A stretch of DNA of 64,000 nucleotides, taken from contig NC_039512.1 in assembly GCF_003672135.1 (NCBI RefSeq), positions 3,256,874-3,320,873 of the forward strand, read 5' to 3'. The stretch's first letter is position 1. Each line of letters starts with the position of its first letter. A program made the position numbers and the translations under genes. This DNA comes from Ooceraea biroi. Taxonomy: Eukaryota > Arthropoda > Insecta > Hymenoptera > Formicidae. Shown here one piece after another: positions 13,197 to 24,533 of the stretch. The notes under the pieces are model-generated. The model did not search any database. It was not told where the DNA came from and worked only from the letters and a program-made list of their open reading frames with translations.

Positions 13197-14297
13197 TCAT
13201 TTCCGTAAATGGAAATCGAAGTCGTGTTTGTCGTCGTCGTGATCAAGATAATGGCTGAGCACGTCTGACTTGAGCTTAACATCGGCAATGGTGAATTCTT
13301 CGTACGGAGCTGAAAACAATGTTTTAATTACTTACAATTATCGTCACGCAAGACGCAATATGTACTAATTCTTGAAGCACATCTCTTTATCTCAAAGTTA
13401 CATGACACCAATCTTCCTCTTGTTCTAAACTACTAATAATAAGTTTTCTTTTACGACTCATGAAATTTATATATTTAACTCATATATTTATATAACATAA
13501 TTCTAATACAAAAAAAATATAAATTGAACATATTAATTGTATTTATATGTGCCAAGACTACTTTATTATACGTTTCAAGTATTTCAAATATTCTATGTAC
13601 CTGAATCGGATATATCGATGTGATCTACATCGTTGTGAGTCTCTACAATTGGAATAATCGGTTGATGGTATTCATGGTCCTTCAAATCCAGAAGCTCCGC
13701 CTGGTCCCCATAATTCGTCGGCACTATTATGCTATCGTGACTGTCAACCTGCACATTTTGATAGCTGGTAGCACCATGGCCGTGATAAATCGCCTGAAAG
13801 TTCGGTTCGTGAACCACCCCTCTAGGTATCCTACCCGCTTCGCAAACAGCGACGACCAACAGAAACAACTGTAACACAATAAATTCAAGTGTTTTGTATA
13901 AACGTATTAAAAAAACAGAGGATCCCGTTGCTCGAAATTTTTCGCACGATATTTGCACAATGCTTCTCTCTCTCTCCCAATGCAATTCAAAATATAACGC
14001 AATCGTAGATTTATATTTTGCAAAATAATTCAACAAATGATTTTATACGTTAATACTAATATTTTGCGAAATAATTCAAAAACTTATTTTAGATTTAGTT
14101 GATTCAATTTTTTTAATTGACTTTTCTGATCACTCGTCATTAGAATTCCCATGCACGAAAATGCAAAATGCGACTGAAATTCCTTCGCTCACAATCAATG
14201 CGAATGAGGGATTTAACGACAATTAAACTTCTCTTCTAAGTAACTCGATCTTCCGCAATTTCCCAAGGATTTTCACACTCACGCAGTATCTCATCAT
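13197..14297 (-). CDS. small secreted His/Asp-rich protein, 131 aa
   Basis: Three exons on the minus strand: 14283-14297, 13601-13868, 13197-13309, with GT-AG junctions and matching phases (0, then 1). The 15-nt first exon encodes MMRYC and joins exon 2 to make the signal peptide MMRYCLFLLVVAVCEAG. The mature part starts about RIPRGVVHEPNF and is rich in His, Asp and Tyr. The last exon encodes an acidic/His tail (HDHDDDK type) ending in HLRK. No family is recognised. It is the first of ten minus-strand genes with the same split-signal-peptide design, and it is convergent with norpA. Function unknown; an extracellular role is inferred from the signal peptide. Confidence 0.82.
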
Positions 14298-14331
14298 GAA
14301 ATTCACCGCGGACGCTCCGGTCGATTCTAAC

Positions 14332-14364
14332 TGAGGTCTCCTTCTCATGGGCACCCATTTTATA
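14332..14364 (-). promoter_or_regulatory. TATA box and initiator of the 13.2-14.3 kb gene
   Basis: On the minus strand TATAAAAT (14364-14357) is followed by the initiator TCAGT with its A at 14332, a spacing of 32 bp. The start codon is 35 bp further down. Confidence 0.75.
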
Positions 14365-15965
14365 CAACGGCGGTCGCGTAACGTTACGCAAGCCCATGCG
14401 AATATTGTGCACCATGGGCGGATGTTTACCATCCGTGCCTCATGGTGTAGATTCGCGTGGACGCGATATGGCGCGCTTCTACGTGGGTATGGGAAAATCG
14501 GACGGTTACGCCCGCAAGTGTGCACGTGTACGTCGCGTTTCAAAACGGCGGGATAGTTCACCGTTTCATTGCCGAGTTACGCAACCCTCCAGCAACCGAG
14601 TCGTGTGTTACACGTTAAAATGCGCGTGATGAAACTGTGCGGTTCTTCGAAATCCTCGGCGATGGCTTGCATGGAAAACTCACCCGTCCATTAGATCCAG
14701 CTCCAGTATCGGTATCGATCTCACGCAATTGATCTGCTATCGATATACGATAAAAGGAAAAGAAGTGTAAAAGATATTTTTCGATAACTCACGATGAAAG
14801 CATGCCCCACAACTGGTTTCGTTTATCCGAGAATCGTTGGTATGTCATTACAGTATTATAACGGTATATAACTTTAGTACTTGCATAGTGTTATTAAAGA
14901 TATCATTTCATGTTAACTTGATAAAATTAATTCTTTTTTATCATTTCATGTTAACTTGATAAAATTAATTCTTTTTTATCATTTAATGTTAAACTAATAT
15001 CATTTAATGTTCTAAATCTAATATCTCTTAATAGATCTTTTTAAATAATGCGCCCAGTTTCTCTGGCATTTGCGAAAGGAGTTTACGCTCGAGTTCCTTT
15101 TAGATGAGTGCTTTGTTACTCTTAAGTACGATCGCGATCGTGTAACCATACATAACGTTTCGTAAATAGAATTTGGATTCCGTATAATTATATGATAACA
15201 GTTCTGTAACGTTTGATGAGATGCGAGTGCCTGACGAAATCCTCGAGAACAATCGTAGCGAAGTTTCGTGTGGCGATGGGATTCCGCGGCTCGAGGAATT
15301 ATGATCTCGCGAGGGACGCAATCTAGATATGTATAAGCGGAAGATGTCCGCAACTTCGTAATGTGATTGCACACCATAACTCCCTCACGAAATTCATACA
15401 CATAATTGTTCCTGTGGGCGAAAGTTTGAAAAAGTAGCGAAAACTCTCGACTTGCAAGTTTCCGCGCAGGCTGTAACTTTGAAGATTCCATATTATATTT
15501 ATATTACGATTCCTCGCGATATTTCTTCCCTTCGTAATACTCCTCATGCATTCGACGTATTTTCTCTATTTTTTCTTACACAACGCTAATGCATAATAGT
15601 TATGCAGTTATTACTAATAATAATAGTCTTAAGAAGCCGTTACGGTTTCGTCATAGCTTTTACTCGAATTACTATGCCGCAGGACAGTTTCATAAAGTAG
15701 AATATTACGTTCTCCAACGTGTATGCGAAAATTCGAGCAAAAATAAAATACAAGTAAAATGAAAAAAACGTAACTAAGAAAAGAACAATACAGTATGACT
15801 CTATTAATATTAAACTAACAGTAATCAAATCTACTTTATTTTTGTATTTCGTGTAAAGGAAAGTAGTATTGAAATGTTCCTGTGTCAAATTGCGTTGTTC
15901 TATAAAGTGAATCATAAAATGTAATTTACTAAAGAATAAACAATGCATTGAAAAAGAAAAGTAAT
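14365..15965. other. intergenic, no gene seen
   Basis: No exon with family resemblance or coherent splice sites. It contains a 38-bp tandem duplication (listed separately) and AT-rich DNA. Confidence 0.5.
14903..14978. repeat. 38-bp tandem duplication with partial third copy
   Basis: Two identical 38-bp units, 14903-14940 and 14941-14978, each beginning TCATTTCATGTTAACTTG. Diverged partial copies (TCATTTAATGTTAA) follow to about 15011. Confidence 0.93.
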
Positions 15966-15971
15966 TTTATT
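15966..15971 (-). terminator. candidate poly(A) signal of the 16.3-17.5 kb gene
   Basis: Minus-strand AATAAA about 305 bp after the stop codon. Confidence 0.45.
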
Positions 15972-16275
15972 GCAGCCTCGGTTAAATTTCCCCGCTGATC
16001 GTGACAGATCCGCTTTCTTCCATTGTGATAGCAATACGTATCAATAAATCCTGCCGCTATATTAACGCATTGCTTTATCTCCTTACAATTTTTACATACA
16101 ACCTCCCAAATTTTCCATTATAACTCATCTACTTAACTTTTCGCTTTTCGAAAATTACGAACCAGATTACAAAACGGGAAATAATCCCAATCATCCATCA
16201 TCAATGCATTCATTTTCGAATTTTCCGGAAGACTCCATCGATCAATTATCAGATTACGATGATCGATCCATCAAC

Positions 16276-17509
16276 TTATACGCAATGCGGATTAACTATA
16301 ACAGGATTGTGAACCGGCGGGATGTGGACGTGCGGCGAGGAGTGTACCACAGGCTTCACGTAAGACACCTGAGGCGCCTGCACCTGGACGACCTTCGGCG
16401 TCGCATACTGGATCGCAGGAGCGTGTACCAGCGGCTTCTGGTAGATCGGCGCCACTACCTGCGGCACGTCGTACTTCTTCAGGAAGATCTTCGGCATCGC
16501 GTGATCATGGTACATCGGTCCGTGATACATGGGGGCGTAGTACAGCGGCTTCTGGTAGATCGGCGCGTACGACAACATGGGTTTATGATAGACCGGTGCT
16601 ATCGGCTTGATGTATTGCACCGATTGGTGCGGGTTGTGATAGTTGACTGCTGGTGCTGCCGGCTTCACATATGTGACACTCGGTTTGGCCACCACGGTGG
16701 CGTAGGCTGGTGGTTGTTGGATGTACTGCAGGTGAGATAGGTGAGACGGAGCTACGCCCAGCTCCTTTTTCAGGTAGGTCTGCTGGACGTAGGGTTTAGC
16801 GTAGACGGGCGGCGGTGAATAAGCGGGCACGTGCGCAGGGTAGACGGGTCCGCAGGGCTGATGGATGGAGTCCCTCTTTGCTTTCAGTAACATCGAGTCA
16901 GACATCTTCTCCGTTTCTGACGGCATCCCGTCTGGCATGGCCGTGTGCATCCCGGTGTCCGAGCGCACCGTCGACAGCCATATCAGACATGGTATCTGGG
17001 GGTTCAAGTAGGAATTCAGTGCTGAAGGGTGTTTGCGGGTGACGTGAGGAAGACAGGGTTAACTGAGCGACATTAAGTAAGAAATTCGGATTGTATGTTT
17101 TATACACATGAAGTTTTGGATTATTTAGGAGATTATTATGTTAATAACGGAAAGTCGAATGGGAAATGTTAACTAATTATTATATTTCCAAGCAGCGTTA
17201 AAAAACGGCAAAGTATAATATCTTGTCCTCATTAAAATCTTGATTTATTTTATCGACAGTATTTTCTATTTGCGCCATTTTCATCGGTATCAGTCTGCAT
17301 CTTTCAAGAATAACATGGCACTCTAAAAATATTCCAAATTCTGAATAACTTAGGAAGGATTAATCCGCCAGTAAATTCACTTTTTGATAGTTTACATTCA
17401 AAATATATTAAAATATATTCTGCGTCTCCAAAATCAAATATTTCGTTTCCGCAGGCCAGATTCATCATGCAAGAATATTACGGGACATGCTTACCAATAG
17501 CCTGAACAT
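16276..17509 (-). CDS. secreted Tyr/Pro/His/Val-rich structural protein, 244 aa
   Basis: Two exons on the minus strand: 17495-17509 (MFRLL) and 16276-16995, joined in phase 0 to give the signal peptide MFRLLIPCLIWLSTVRS. The mature protein has a short Ser/Glu/Lys-containing section to about residue 50. After that it is low complexity, with PVY, KP, AP and H repeats such as IYQKPLYYAPMYHGP and VYHKP, plus several VxYxKP units. Spaced Tyr and His are typical of insect cuticle and other crosslinked matrix proteins, but no Rebers-Riddiford or other named domain is visible. It lies between the His/Asp-rich gene and the VPV-repeat genes on the same strand. A cuticle or silk-like role is inferred from composition. 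Confidence 0.82.
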
Positions 17510-17572
17510 GATTTCCTTCCTTCCTTTTTGGGATTTCGCGACGACCAATAGATCGAGAGTCCTGGACCGAAC

Positions 17573-17606
17573 TAGAGACGCGTCGGTCGCGGTCCTCGGT
17601 TTTATA
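17573..17606 (-). promoter_or_regulatory. TATA box and initiator of the 16.3-17.5 kb gene
   Basis: Minus-strand TATAAAA (17606-17600) with a TCTAGTT initiator whose A is at 17573, spacing 33 bp. The start codon is 64 bp downstream. Confidence 0.7.
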
Positions 17607-18397
17607 AACTTTTGCTCCACTTAGAGAGGGCAGGTTTCTTACCGAGCTGAAGTCGAATGTGATTCCCTTAAGCGGCGTAAAAAGCGGTCGCCAGGTCCAT
17701 GATGCAATCGCACGCGCCCCGGTATTTCCTGAATAAATTCTACGACAGCGTAAGCAAGCGAGTGCACCTCTTGGGCATGGCAACGCGTTGCGCCCCGTCG
17801 TTGACGTTATTCATCGTCATTTACCATAGCCCCCGCGGCGGACACCGTAACGCGACATATCGCCCGAGGTGTTGCCTGTGGGAACGTTGACATATGTAAT
17901 TTACGGTAATTATGGATGCATTCGCATTTTGACAAGAAACTGGACACGCCTGAAGTATTTATTGCCCGCGCTCGTTGCGAGTCCACGCGAGCAAGAGGAT
18001 TGCTGAGAGAGTTGGAGTCGAGATAATAAATTACTAAAGGAGTTTACGTGAAAAGGGAACTTGAAGAAAAGTATTATTGTAAATTGTACACTATGATTTT
18101 TATTATTTTTATCACGTTATCGTTTCTTCACGTATTTAGGAGTTATGGTGTAATAATGGGAATAGTTAATTTTCAGCATTATTGTCATTTGATTATTTTA
18201 TTATATTAAATAAAATTATTTAACAAAAAACTTTCAAACTAAGGCTGTGTGACTTGCTTTCATTTTTATTTAACTTACTTACTTAGAGTTTATTATTTTG
18301 TCAAAGAGCCTCTTAATTACTTTTAAGATGATATTAATCTGAAATTAAAATGCTGGTTGAGGAATGAGTCATGGGATGAATTTACGAAGGAAAACGA
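17607..18397. other. intergenic, no gene seen
   Basis: AT-rich toward the right. No supported exon on either strand. Confidence 0.5.
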
Positions 18398-18403
18398 TTT
18401 ATT
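18398..18403 (-). terminator. candidate poly(A) signal of the 18.5-20.1 kb gene
   Basis: Minus-strand AATAAA about 130 bp past the stop codon. Confidence 0.6.
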
Positions 18404-18533
18404 TAAACAAAAATAACATTAGATATATAAAAACAAGCTATGTACAAACATTACAACGCTTACGATCTACGATTCGTATAACACTTGTCGCTATTTTTGG
18501 CATAACGATACTGAAGAGAATCGTTCGGATGAA

Positions 18534-20134
18534 TTAATGCTTCCAGCCATGTCCTGAGCTCTGATGGTGAAAAACGTGCTTGTATACTGGCACGTGAACT
18601 GGATATGGTTTAGGTATCGGTACTGGAAAGTGCTTTTCTACCGTTACTGGATATGGCTTCTCAACGACGTACGGGATCTGCAACGTAATAAATCGTTTCA
18701 ACAGTTGTAACATTCAATAATTCACGTTCTCGATAACAATATCACCAGAGAGAATTGCAGAGAGTATTCTTTCTTAATATGTCTCAATATTCTGATACAT
18801 GTGTGCTAATCCCAACATTTTCAATTTAAAAATGTAATTTAAATTTAATTCTAACATTCTCTACATACATCTATATTATGTGTGTCGTGAGAGAATTGCA
18901 AAATATACTTGATAATAGCTAGTATTAATTAAAATATGACATTATAAATATAATTATATATATTCCGTGAAAAAGAGAAATTATTTTATTTTAACAATTA
19001 ATCATTATGAAATAAAATTGAATAATTAATTATTTTAATAATTAAATAGAGAAATTTTATGTTCGACACTTTTCTAACTCGAGCTGAATTTATTAGCGAA
19101 TTTATTTCGAAAACACGAACCTTTTTCTCCACAACGTACGGCTCCGGCTTCTCCACCGGAATCTCGATGTGCTTAACGACTTCTACGGGGACTGGATGTG
19201 GGACTGCAATGGGGACCTGATAGGGCTGCGGTATTGGAATCTTAATTTGCTGAGGGACCGGGACTGGCACCGGGTGCGGGATCGGTATCGCGTATTTCTT
19301 GTAGATCGGTATCTCCACCGGTTTCGACGTCTCGTGATAGGTAGTTCCGCCGTGCTCCTCCTCGAGGGAGGCCCATACCACGGCCACCATGGTGGCTAAC
19401 ACCTGCGAGCATGAATGAGCCACCGTTAAAAGCCAAGTTTTCCAACGAGAATATCGTTGGGATGCCTGATCTCCATGCGCTTTCTAACCGCGATCTTAAA
19501 CTCTTCTTCTGGTAGCAGTTTCACGAGGCTGTCCGCTCGAATGCACAGATCACTCGCTATCTACCCTACTTGCTATCTCAGCAGGCCATGTTCGGAATGG
19601 TGTCACGCAAAGCGCGGCAATTTCGTAATAAATAACTAATTGCCGTCCTGTCACGTTTAGACTGGCTTAATTGCGACATCGTATTTCTTTCTCAAAAGAA
19701 AAATATTTCACTATTTTTCTCTTCTAAGGAACATTTTCACGTGACTGTGGCTCACAAAAATCGAGTTGATTAAATTAGACTTGGACAGACACGGCTATCA
19801 TTATAATTAAAAAAAAGCGATTATGCTGCATGGAAATTGATAACGACAGTAACTTTAATAGCATCATACGAACAATCGAAATATCTTTTAGAAAATCGAT
19901 CGTAAAAATTGAATAATCACATTGTTATAAAATATCCAAAGAATAACATTCTTAATTAATCAATAAATGCTAAATACAAAACTCCAATAATTTACAACGT
20001 ATGATTTGCTCTTTACAAAAGAATCTAACTTACATGATGACATAATTAATGATAAAGATCATGAGATTCACGATGACATTATAGTCGATCTGATATCAAA
20101 AACTTTTGGAAGAGGTACTCACAAACAGCTTCAT
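18534..20134 (-). CDS. VPV/PVEK-repeat secreted protein, paralogue 1, 145 aa
   Basis: Three exons on the minus strand: 20123-20134 (MKLF), 19121-19402, 18534-18677, all phase 0. Signal peptide MKLFVLATMVAVVWA. The mature protein starts SLEEEHGGTTYHE, then carries a TSKPVEIPIYKKY block. It continues with Val-Pro dipeptide repeats (IPIPHPVPVPVPQQIKIPIP), PVEKPEP units and the C-terminal signature KPYPVHVPVYKHVFHH, ending GHGWKH. It is closest to the gene at 23.2-24.5 kb, with the same HGG head and the same ending style. It lacks the phase-1 intron that its paralogue has after KKY. The donor of exon 2 is the unusual GTTCGT. Possible relation to insect Vajk-type cuticular proteins needs a search. 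Role inferred: cuticle or extracellular matrix. Confidence 0.85.
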
Positions 20135-20212
20135 AACTGGTGAGCTCGCGCTTCAAGGCACCGTGACAATCGATTCTATGAGATCCCGTGCGTCCGTGCG
20201 ACAGACTCTGCG

Positions 20213-20245
20213 ATGCTTTCAAAGTCACGGCCAACTCTTTATATA
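20213..20245 (-). promoter_or_regulatory. TATA box of the 18.5-20.1 kb gene
   Basis: Minus-strand TATATAAAG (20245-20237), about 110 bp upstream of the start codon. The start site, near 20213, is estimated from the 32-bp spacing seen at neighbouring genes. Confidence 0.65.
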
Positions 20246-23209
20246 CCGGCACTACTTTCTCCCTTCTCCTCATTACATTGACTTCGATTGCCCGCTGTGT
20301 TGGGATACACGTTTGTATATGCAAGTGCCTACTGTGCATCTGTGTGCGAATATCAGACAGAGAGTGGTCCAGTCTCCCGGACGATCCTTCTGACGTTCAC
20401 CAACTCCGGAACGCAGGTGAATTAGCTTCGCTTAGAATTAATTTTATAAATTAGACCAGCTCATTACTTAAATTAGTCTAGCCTGTTCTGAGCGCGGACT
20501 CGTGATAACGTTAATTTGGTTTTTAAATTAATTAAACATTATATATTAATATATATTTAAATTCATTTAAATTAATATGCGTTATACAAATAATGTGTTT
20601 CAACTTATTTTCATCCAGTCTCGATAAACAGTTGATAAAATCTGTCTTACTTAAGTTGTGTTAAAAACTCATACATAGGCGACGGAATCCATGCGGAAAT
20701 TCGTGCGTCACCCATGTATAAGTAACGATTTTAATAACTTAAATAGGGATGAGTTTGTTAACTATTTATAGAGATATGACTTGGCAGTGTTATATCCAGA
20801 CCCTACGCCAGATAGATGAACTACAATACATCTGATCTCGATGATTCCTTCTGAATTTCTTGGTGAATAGCGAGCTATCCGCGTCCGCGAATTAATTATC
20901 CTCGTCATGCTCGTGATCGTGTCATGACAGCAGTTGGCAGAATGAGAAGATCGTTTTTAATTAGCACCGCTACCTGTACTTGAGCTTGAGTAGCGTAACG
21001 AAATCGCGTTTGATAAATGCGACTTGGGGAATCGTTGAGAGATAATTGATGAACATGATCACCTACGTCAATGTGATTCATAAAGAGATCATATCTGTTG
21101 TAAATACTTTTTCATCCGCACGCTAAGTATGTATTACAACTTTCTTATAGACCGGAAATTCGTAGTAAACTATAATAGAATGGAATGTAGCAATAAAAAT
21201 CGAAATAAGTCACAGCCATATGTTTGAACTAGTTATTACTGAGAAGACAAAGAGAAGAAGATACGAGCGTGATGTATAATGATAGCCTACACGCTTTGTT
21301 ATTTTTATTACTGCTTGACGATTTAGTCTTCCTCTGATGAATCAGGTAATAAAATGCTTCTCGATGCGAGGAGAAAAAGAGAGAGAGGGAAAGAATCTCC
21401 GGCATTGGTGGTGCACGCAATCGTTTCTCAGGCATCGTTCTTCCATTATCATAGCCGAGTTGCGTGTATCGGCGATAGATGAAGATAAGCGATCCGCATA
21501 AATGTGGTAATGTCATGGTCCAGTTTGCGTGTTCAACAATCTGTGAACGAACATTGCATGATTGCAGTTGGCTGAAATGCCGACGTTTGATTTATTAAAT
21601 AAAACGTTTTACGATTGAATAAAGTCATTTAAGTTGATTATTTATATACAAATATTAAATTATCATTTTCTCTAGATTTATTATAAAACATCTGTTAATA
21701 ACAATTGCAATAAAAATCCTTTTAAAACATCTTGCTTGATAACGACATTACATTCGTATTTAATGTTTTTCTATTTCATTTTTGTTATTTATTATTTATA
21801 ATTAGAAGCAAACAACTCATAAACGGTGCAACTCGCGCGCTTCAGCGCGATCGACTTGATCGGATGATTCGTTCCACGCGCTAGATCGGCATAGATCGCT
21901 CGATCGTACGTGCCGATCTATGAAAGGCGTCGTACACCTCACAAGGGTGTGGTCGCACATGACAGCGAGAGGGAGCGAGACCGATTTGAAGCCAATTTGA
22001 ATCCTGCGCGCGCGATGCTATCCGTATCGCCGAGCGGAACAGTGAAAGTGCATCCCAAGTAAAAGTGGTTTCACACTTGTCGGTGTAAGAACGTGCACGA
22101 TCTTTATGGTGAATCGAGATCGGACGCGCGCGCGTGCGACCTCCTCCCCCTCTCCCTGCAGCCCTCGAGCCTAATCTGGGTGATCTGGCCGAGAAAATGA
22201 AACAGTGGGTTATACGTACTTTTCTTGTCGTTCCTCTTCGTCTCTTGCACAGGAAGGCGTGACGGTCTCTCATACCGGAAGAACTTATTCCGAATCGGAC
22301 AGGAGAGCGGATATGAGTTTCTCGTTGTTCGTTATCACGAAGTCAGTCGATCTCCTGAGTTTCCGCTCTCTAATCACCGTTCAGGGAGGCGGGGAATGAT
22401 GTTTAAACTGATGGTTTGGTGATATTTATGGTAATTGGATGTTTCGGTTGTTCTTTTATCTTATATGTGCGGTAAATCGTTTAGTCGTCTTAATTTTTAA
22501 GATTATTCTTTACTTTTGTGTAATGTAGTTATGATATATCTGTGAATGTGTGGCGATTCGTGAAAGTATTACTTTATGTATTTGCATTGTGTGCGTTTCT
22601 TTAATTAGAACTGCAAGTATTTGGCGAGTCAAGTACTACGTCAAGCGAGATTGACAAGTTTCCGGCTCAATCTTGCGCTTTCATGCGTAAACTTGTTCTT
22701 GATTATAGTCTTCAAAATTTAATGCAGCATAAATATGTAAGTGAATTTATGTATTTATGTATTACACAGAATGAGATCACATTTACTTAATTAATACTTG
22801 GATTAACAATTGGACAGAATACGTATGATTGACATCGTTTATTGACAGTCAACGAAACGAGTACGATTTCATATAAAGACAATACAAACTTAACAATAGT
22901 AAAAAAAGGAAAATATATAACAAAACTATCTACACACCGACGCGCAATTCCATAAATTTCCGCGCTCGGTGAATTGTCTAAATGCACGCGTTGACATCCT
23001 GTTTCCGTTTTGATCGACGAGCCTTACAACAGAATTATTTAAATCTCTAATTATTTAAATGATCTCGTGAACTCCTCGTAGCATCGCAAAAAGGTCCGGA
23101 TGAAGGAAAGTTGCATTCATGCATCATTTCGACTGCAAGGGATTGTCCTGATGAAGAAGCTCTTGATGCAGGAACGCGATTTATAGACAATACCTAACAT
23201 CCGTGAGGC
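20246..23209. other. 3-kb gene-free interval
   Basis: No supported gene on either strand. Open frames near 21.2-22.4 kb are antisense pairs of short frames with no family resemblance. The interval may hold upstream control DNA for the gene ending at 20.1 kb. Confidence 0.45.
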
Positions 23210-24451
23210 TTAATGCCACCCTTTGCCCTTAGACGTATAATGGATCACGTGCTTGTAAATCGGCACGTGGACGGGATATGGTTTCGCCACTGGCACAGGG
23301 AATTTCTTTTCCACATAGACGGGGTACGGTTTTTCCACTATGTAAGGAACCTGTAGAATAATTATAATAAATAATAAATTGTACAATTATATATCTGTTA
23401 CGTAAAATTTTACATGTTAATTGTTATTGATTCTATTTTCCTGTTGATCACAAATTGTATAATAAGGCTATACAATTATATAGTGAGGAGCTATTAAAAA
23501 TTAAAAATTCTAATTATACTTACATGCTTTTCGACGACGACAGGCTCGGGTTTTTCAATGGGTATTTCGACGTGCTTGATGACTTCGACTGGATAAGGAT
23601 GAGGAATCTCGATCGGTACCTTATAGGGTTGAGGCACCGGTATTTTGATCTCCTTAGGCACCTCGACAGGTACAGGGTGTGGAATAGGTATAGCTGAAAT
23701 GAAGAAAGTTAAATAGTATCTCTTTCTTCTAAACAATTTTGTGTTCGAGTACAAGTAGTGCAGTGAAGAAAATAATTCAAAAAAATTTAATAAATTTTAA
23801 TTAGTTTATTAATGAAAAATTTTAATGTAAAATTACCATATTTCTTAATAATCGGTATTTCTATGGTCTTTGTTTTCTCTTCGTACGTTGAACCACCATG
23901 GTCCTCGTCGAGATGGCCAGCCAACACCATGCCGAATGAGGCGAGACTCAATAAGAGAATCTGCAATATATCGAAATTTGTATACACAATACAGTTTGAT
24001 TAATACATGCATACGTTAAAATTTTCATTCTTTTAGCATTAATGTTACAGCTAAAGATACTATCAAATAATCAAATTGGTGCTAATCAAATTTTAAGAAA
24101 AATTTCATAAAAAAGTTGTAAATATAATGTAAACAATTCAATTGATTGACCGTAGCTGGCACAATGTAAATTAGATACGGTCAATCAATTGAATTGTTTA
24201 CATTAAACAACACTGGCGAAGTAATTTCTGGAGTTAATTTGTAAATATATCTCAAAATAATATTAATTTTATTATTAATTGCATCATTACTGCACAATAT
24301 AGAAATTCAACTCTAATAAATATATTTCGCTTTTTTTTATTTAAAAACTGACACTTTCAAATTTGATCAGTCAACTATATTTAACACAGTATAACACATA
24401 TTTATTTCACAGCATGCAGATTAATGCCTGAACTCTTACTATCTGATTCAT
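23210..24451 (-). CDS. VPV/PVEK-repeat secreted protein, paralogue 2, 148 aa
   Basis: Four exons on the minus strand: 24440-24451 (MNQI), 23837-23960, 23524-23693, 23210-23350. Phases are 0, 1 and 0 and all junctions are GT-AG. Signal peptide MNQIILLLSLASFGMVLAG. The mature protein starts HLDEDHGGSTYEE, then TKTIEIPIIKKY. After the phase-1 intron come the Val-Pro repeats (AIPIPHPVPVEVPKEIKIPV), IEKPEPVVVEKH, and after the phase-0 intron VPYIVEKPYPV. It ends with the signature KPYPVHVPIYKHVIHY and GKGWH. Nearly collinear with the 18.5-20.1 kb gene, so a recent tandem duplicate. Intron 1 carries a perfect 30-bp inverted repeat. Likely matrix or cuticle structural protein. Confidence 0.87.
24125..24205. 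repeat. perfect 30-bp inverted repeat (hairpin)
   Basis: The arms 24125-24154 and 24176-24205 are exact reverse complements (left arm starts TAATGTAAACAATTCAATTG), separated by a 21-nt loop. It lies in intron 1 of the 23.2-24.5 kb gene. It has no coding content. Confidence 0.97.
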
Positions 24452-24469
24452 GTTGATGTCTTTATGGGG

Positions 24470-24484
24470 CTAATGGTGGTGCAT
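24470..24484 (-). other. upstream ATG / 4-codon uORF in the 5' UTR
   Basis: Between the predicted start site (24501) and the main start codon (24451) lies ATG followed by CAC CAC CAT TAG. It would be part of the leader if the start site is right. Confidence 0.45.
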
Positions 24485-24500
24485 GGAGTCGAGCGTCGAG

Positions 24501-24533
24501 TGACCGTATGTCCCAAAGGTCGGGGCTTATATA
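24501..24533 (-). promoter_or_regulatory. TATA box and initiator of the 23.2-24.5 kb gene
   Basis: Minus-strand TATATAAG (24533-24526), with initiator TCACTC whose A is at 24501, spacing 32 bp. Confidence 0.75.

Noticed and set aside
16204..16740. 178-codon plus-strand open frame
   Set aside because: Antisense shadow of the Tyr/Pro/His-rich gene; its RR, VH and LL repeats mirror the repeated codons.
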